From NCBI GenBank assembly GCA_015486505.1, contig WFRP01000350.1, positions 1 to 8,910 of the forward strand: a stretch of DNA of 8,910 nt, read 5' to 3'. The position numbers and the translations under genes were made by a program. The stretch comes from Pseudomonadota bacterium. GTDB taxonomy: Bacteria > Desulfobacterota > Anaeroferrophillalia > Anaeroferrophillales > Tharpellaceae. The notes below the pieces were generated by a model that saw only the letters and a program-made list of their open reading frames with translations, was not told where the DNA came from and did no database searches. Shown piece after piece: positions 7,729 to 8,910 of this stretch (position 1 is its first letter; each line of letters begins with the position of its first letter).

Positions 7729-8149
7729 CTTTTACTCTATCCCGGGCGCTGCCAGTTTTGAACGGATTAGATTTATTGGCTGCAGATTTGATATACCAAT
7801 CCCCCTTTTCCCAACTCCATTTCATCAATTGGGGAATATCCTTAAAGGTGAAGCCCATAGCCTGGATATTATTTTTGAGTTTCACCTCGGCCAGCGTATT
7901 GTTTTCACCCATATTGATTGCGACTATCTCACTTTTAATATATTGTATATTACCCATCCGAGCGGCACCAGGGTTGACAAAATATGACTGCAACTTAGCC
8001 AGATCAGATTTTTGTCGGGCCAGGATATACCCCTGTACCCGCTCCCGCAACCGATTTTCGTTACTTTTGGGAGACACCCCCCGACAAGCGCTCAGGCCTA
8101 AGCCGGCAATCAGCAATATAGTGATTAAGACAATTTTTTTTATTTTCAT
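7706..8149 (-). CDS. Small lipoprotein, possibly NTF2-like
   Basis: A 147-residue protein with a classic lipoprotein signal: KIKK, a hydrophobic stretch, then the lipobox LSAC with Cys22 as the predicted lipidated residue. The mature part (about 126 residues) has a helical start (LRERVQGYILARQKSDLAKLQ) and ends in strands with WSWEKGDWYIK. That pattern resembles NTF2/SnoaL-like exported proteins, but I cannot confirm it. ATG is preceded by GGGAG with 7-nt spacing, a good ribosome binding site. The 3' end overlaps the next gene by 23 bp, so the two are probably translationally coupled and functionally linked, for example as a membrane-anchored partner of the large exported protein. Stop is TAA. 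Confidence 0.88.
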   Translation of the reverse strand: MKIKKIVLITILLIAGLGLSACRGVSPKSNENRLRERVQGYILARQKSDLAKLQSYFVNPGAARMGNIQYIKSEIVAINMGENNTLAEVKLKNNIQAMGFTFKDIPQLMKWSWEKGDWYIKSAANKSNPFKTGSARDRVKDVNQLKQ

Positions 8150-8191
8150 TTTTTCTTCTCCCAGAAAGTCTCAACTTCTTTGTTATCACCT

Positions 8192-8221
8192 ATAATATCC
8201 TATGATTTTCATAAGCTATAA
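8192..8221 (-). promoter_or_regulatory. Candidate sigma70-type promoter for the lipoprotein/transglutaminase-like pair
   Basis: On the minus strand, TTATAG (8221-8216) is followed after an 18-bp spacer by TATTAT (8197-8192), about 40 bp before the ATG of the lipoprotein gene. The -10 box is good and the -35 is weak. Its position, just after the 18-bp dyad and downstream of the previous gene's terminator, makes it the most likely promoter of the pair. No experimental support. Confidence 0.3.
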
Positions 8222-8232
8222 CATACCTGTCG

Positions 8233-8274
8233 TGTGATAAACAGTTAATTTTATATAATTAACTGTTTATCACA
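8233..8274. repeat. Perfect 18-bp inverted repeat (dyad) in the intergenic region
   Basis: Arms 8233-8250 and 8257-8274 are exact reverse complements around a 6-nt loop. The outer ends read TGTGATAA and TTATCACA. The stem is AT-rich with no U-tract, so it is a poor Rho-independent terminator. It lies just upstream of the likely promoter for the lipoprotein gene, which suits an operator, a cruciform or an RNA-stabilising hairpin. The role is inferred; the dyad itself is seen directly. Confidence 0.75.
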
Positions 8275-8287
8275 TAATTTACACCAA

Positions 8288-8330
8288 CAAAAAGAGGAGA
8301 GAGCCTGATTAAGACTCTCTCCTCTTTTTG
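8288..8330 (-). terminator. Rho-independent terminator after the Cys-rich gene
   Basis: A perfect 16-bp inverted repeat (8288-8303 and 8315-8330) with an 11-nt loop. The core is GAGGAGAGAG paired with CTCTCTCCTC, flanked by A5 and T5. On the minus-strand transcript the stem is preceded by A residues and ends in UUUUUG, 54 bp after the TAG stop. The A/U flanks are symmetrical, so it could act in both directions, although no plus-strand gene reads into it. Confidence 0.9.
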
Positions 8331-8383
8331 TTCTCTACATATTTTTTACTCTAAAAGGTAAAAAATACAACCGGTTCAAGCTT

Positions 8384-8910
8384 CTATCTGCAACTATCAC
8401 ATCCACAGAAACCCGGCTTAGACAGGTAGCCATACGACTGATAATCAGTACCCATAACCACTACACCAGAAACTGCGGCACTAGCATCCTCACCAACCGC
8501 CTTGACATTTGCATACATGTACTTGCTGCCATCAATATGCTCATCCAGACCAAGCTGACTCAACATTCTAGTCACAACACTGTGAGCCTTAACCGGAATT
8601 TTAACATCCACGGAATCTCCATCAGCATAGAAAGTTACTGTACAATCAACGTCTTCAGACCCTGCGTTGGTCAAAGCTAAACCGGACCACCACCCAGACT
8701 CCATAGGTGGAAAATACGGCAGACAGAACATACATGGTGAGGGTGCTACCTTCAGACAGCCTTTGATACCAACTTCGACAACACAACTGCAAAGTTCGGT
8801 ACAATCAGAGCAGACTTCATCGCCGGCATCGCCGAGAATCGTTACTTTAACCTTGACAACATCACCATCCGCAACCTTCTTCGGATCCCAGACCATGGTC
8901 GGAATATCTA
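8384..8910 (-). CDS. Cys-rich protein with C-terminal W-W-S-G beta module, 5' partial
   Basis: The frame is open to the right edge of the window (codons D-I-P-T precede the first internal ATG at 8896), so the N-terminus and any signal peptide lie outside; stop is TAG. The visible 175 residues hold a Cys-rich section with CSDC, CSC and CMFC motifs, then about 90 residues starting PYFPPMESGWWSGLALTN that match the repeated module in the two large proteins downstream. The C-terminal tail is again Cys-rich (CGCDSC). Eleven cysteines in this short span suggest disulfides or metal binding. This is inference: no catalytic motif is visible. By analogy with its neighbours it is probably exported. It is followed by a very strong terminator, so it is probably the last gene of its transcript. 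I do not recognise a named family. Confidence 0.85.
   Translation of the reverse strand, partial: DIPTMVWDPKKVADGDVVKVKVTILGDAGDEVCSDCTELCSCVVEVGIKGCLKVAPSPCMFCLPYFPPMESGWWSGLALTNAGSEDVDCTVTFYADGDSVDVKIPVKAHSVVTRMLSQLGLDEHIDGSKYMYANVKAVGEDASAAVSGVVVMGTDYQSYGYLSKPGFCGCDSCR

Noticed and set aside
8233..8274. CRP site (TGTGA...TCACA)
   Set aside because: The half-sites are 32 bp apart rather than the 6 bp of a CRP site.

Overview
The window looks like chromosome from an anaerobic, respiring, Gram-negative bacterium. The evidence is exported proteins with signal peptides, a lipobox lipoprotein, a tetraheme c-type cytochrome and at least one well-supported UGA-encoded selenocysteine. A Desulfobacterota-like host is my best guess from this mix; no marker gene is present to prove it. 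All six genes lie on the minus strand and all appear to encode exported proteins (the sixth is cut, so its N-terminus is unseen).

Right to left, in the direction of transcription: (1) 8910-8384, the 3' part of a Cys-rich protein, followed by a perfect 16-bp terminator hairpin at 8288-8330. (2) A separate perfect 18-bp dyad at 8233-8274, then a plausible promoter. (3) An overlapping pair: a small lipoprotein (8149-7706) and an 832-residue exported protein with a transglutaminase-like N-terminus and three beta-rich modules (7728-5230). (4) A gene-free stretch, 4819-5229, filled with three direct copies of a short palindromic repeat. (5) A three-gene cassette, 4818-208: a UshA-like/tetraheme-cytochrome protein, a small exported protein of unknown function and a MopE-repeat surface protein. 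(6) An inverted copy of the repeat at 120-210, so the cassette is bracketed by inverted repeats.

The most important observation is that conventional ORF calling splits two cassette genes at single in-frame TGA codons. In the cytochrome gene, the frame upstream of TGA 4653-4651 supplies the missing signal peptide and the motif EPCG-U-HANQAGGLSRR. The TGA is followed, after exactly 18 nt, by a hairpin with loop GGUC closed by A-U, as I remember the E. coli fdhF SECIS. This is a strong case for selenocysteine 56. In the MopE-type gene, TGA 2190-2188 interrupts a single domain whose two halves are in the same frame. A weaker SECIS-like hairpin follows, so Sec144 is possible but a nonsense mutation is not excluded. 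Every gene in the window ends in TAA or TAG.

A beta-sandwich-like module with the signature W(W/S)(S/T)G-hydrophobic-L-N-P recurs in three of the genes (about eight copies). This suggests that the locus is a family of cell-surface or periplasmic proteins built from one module.
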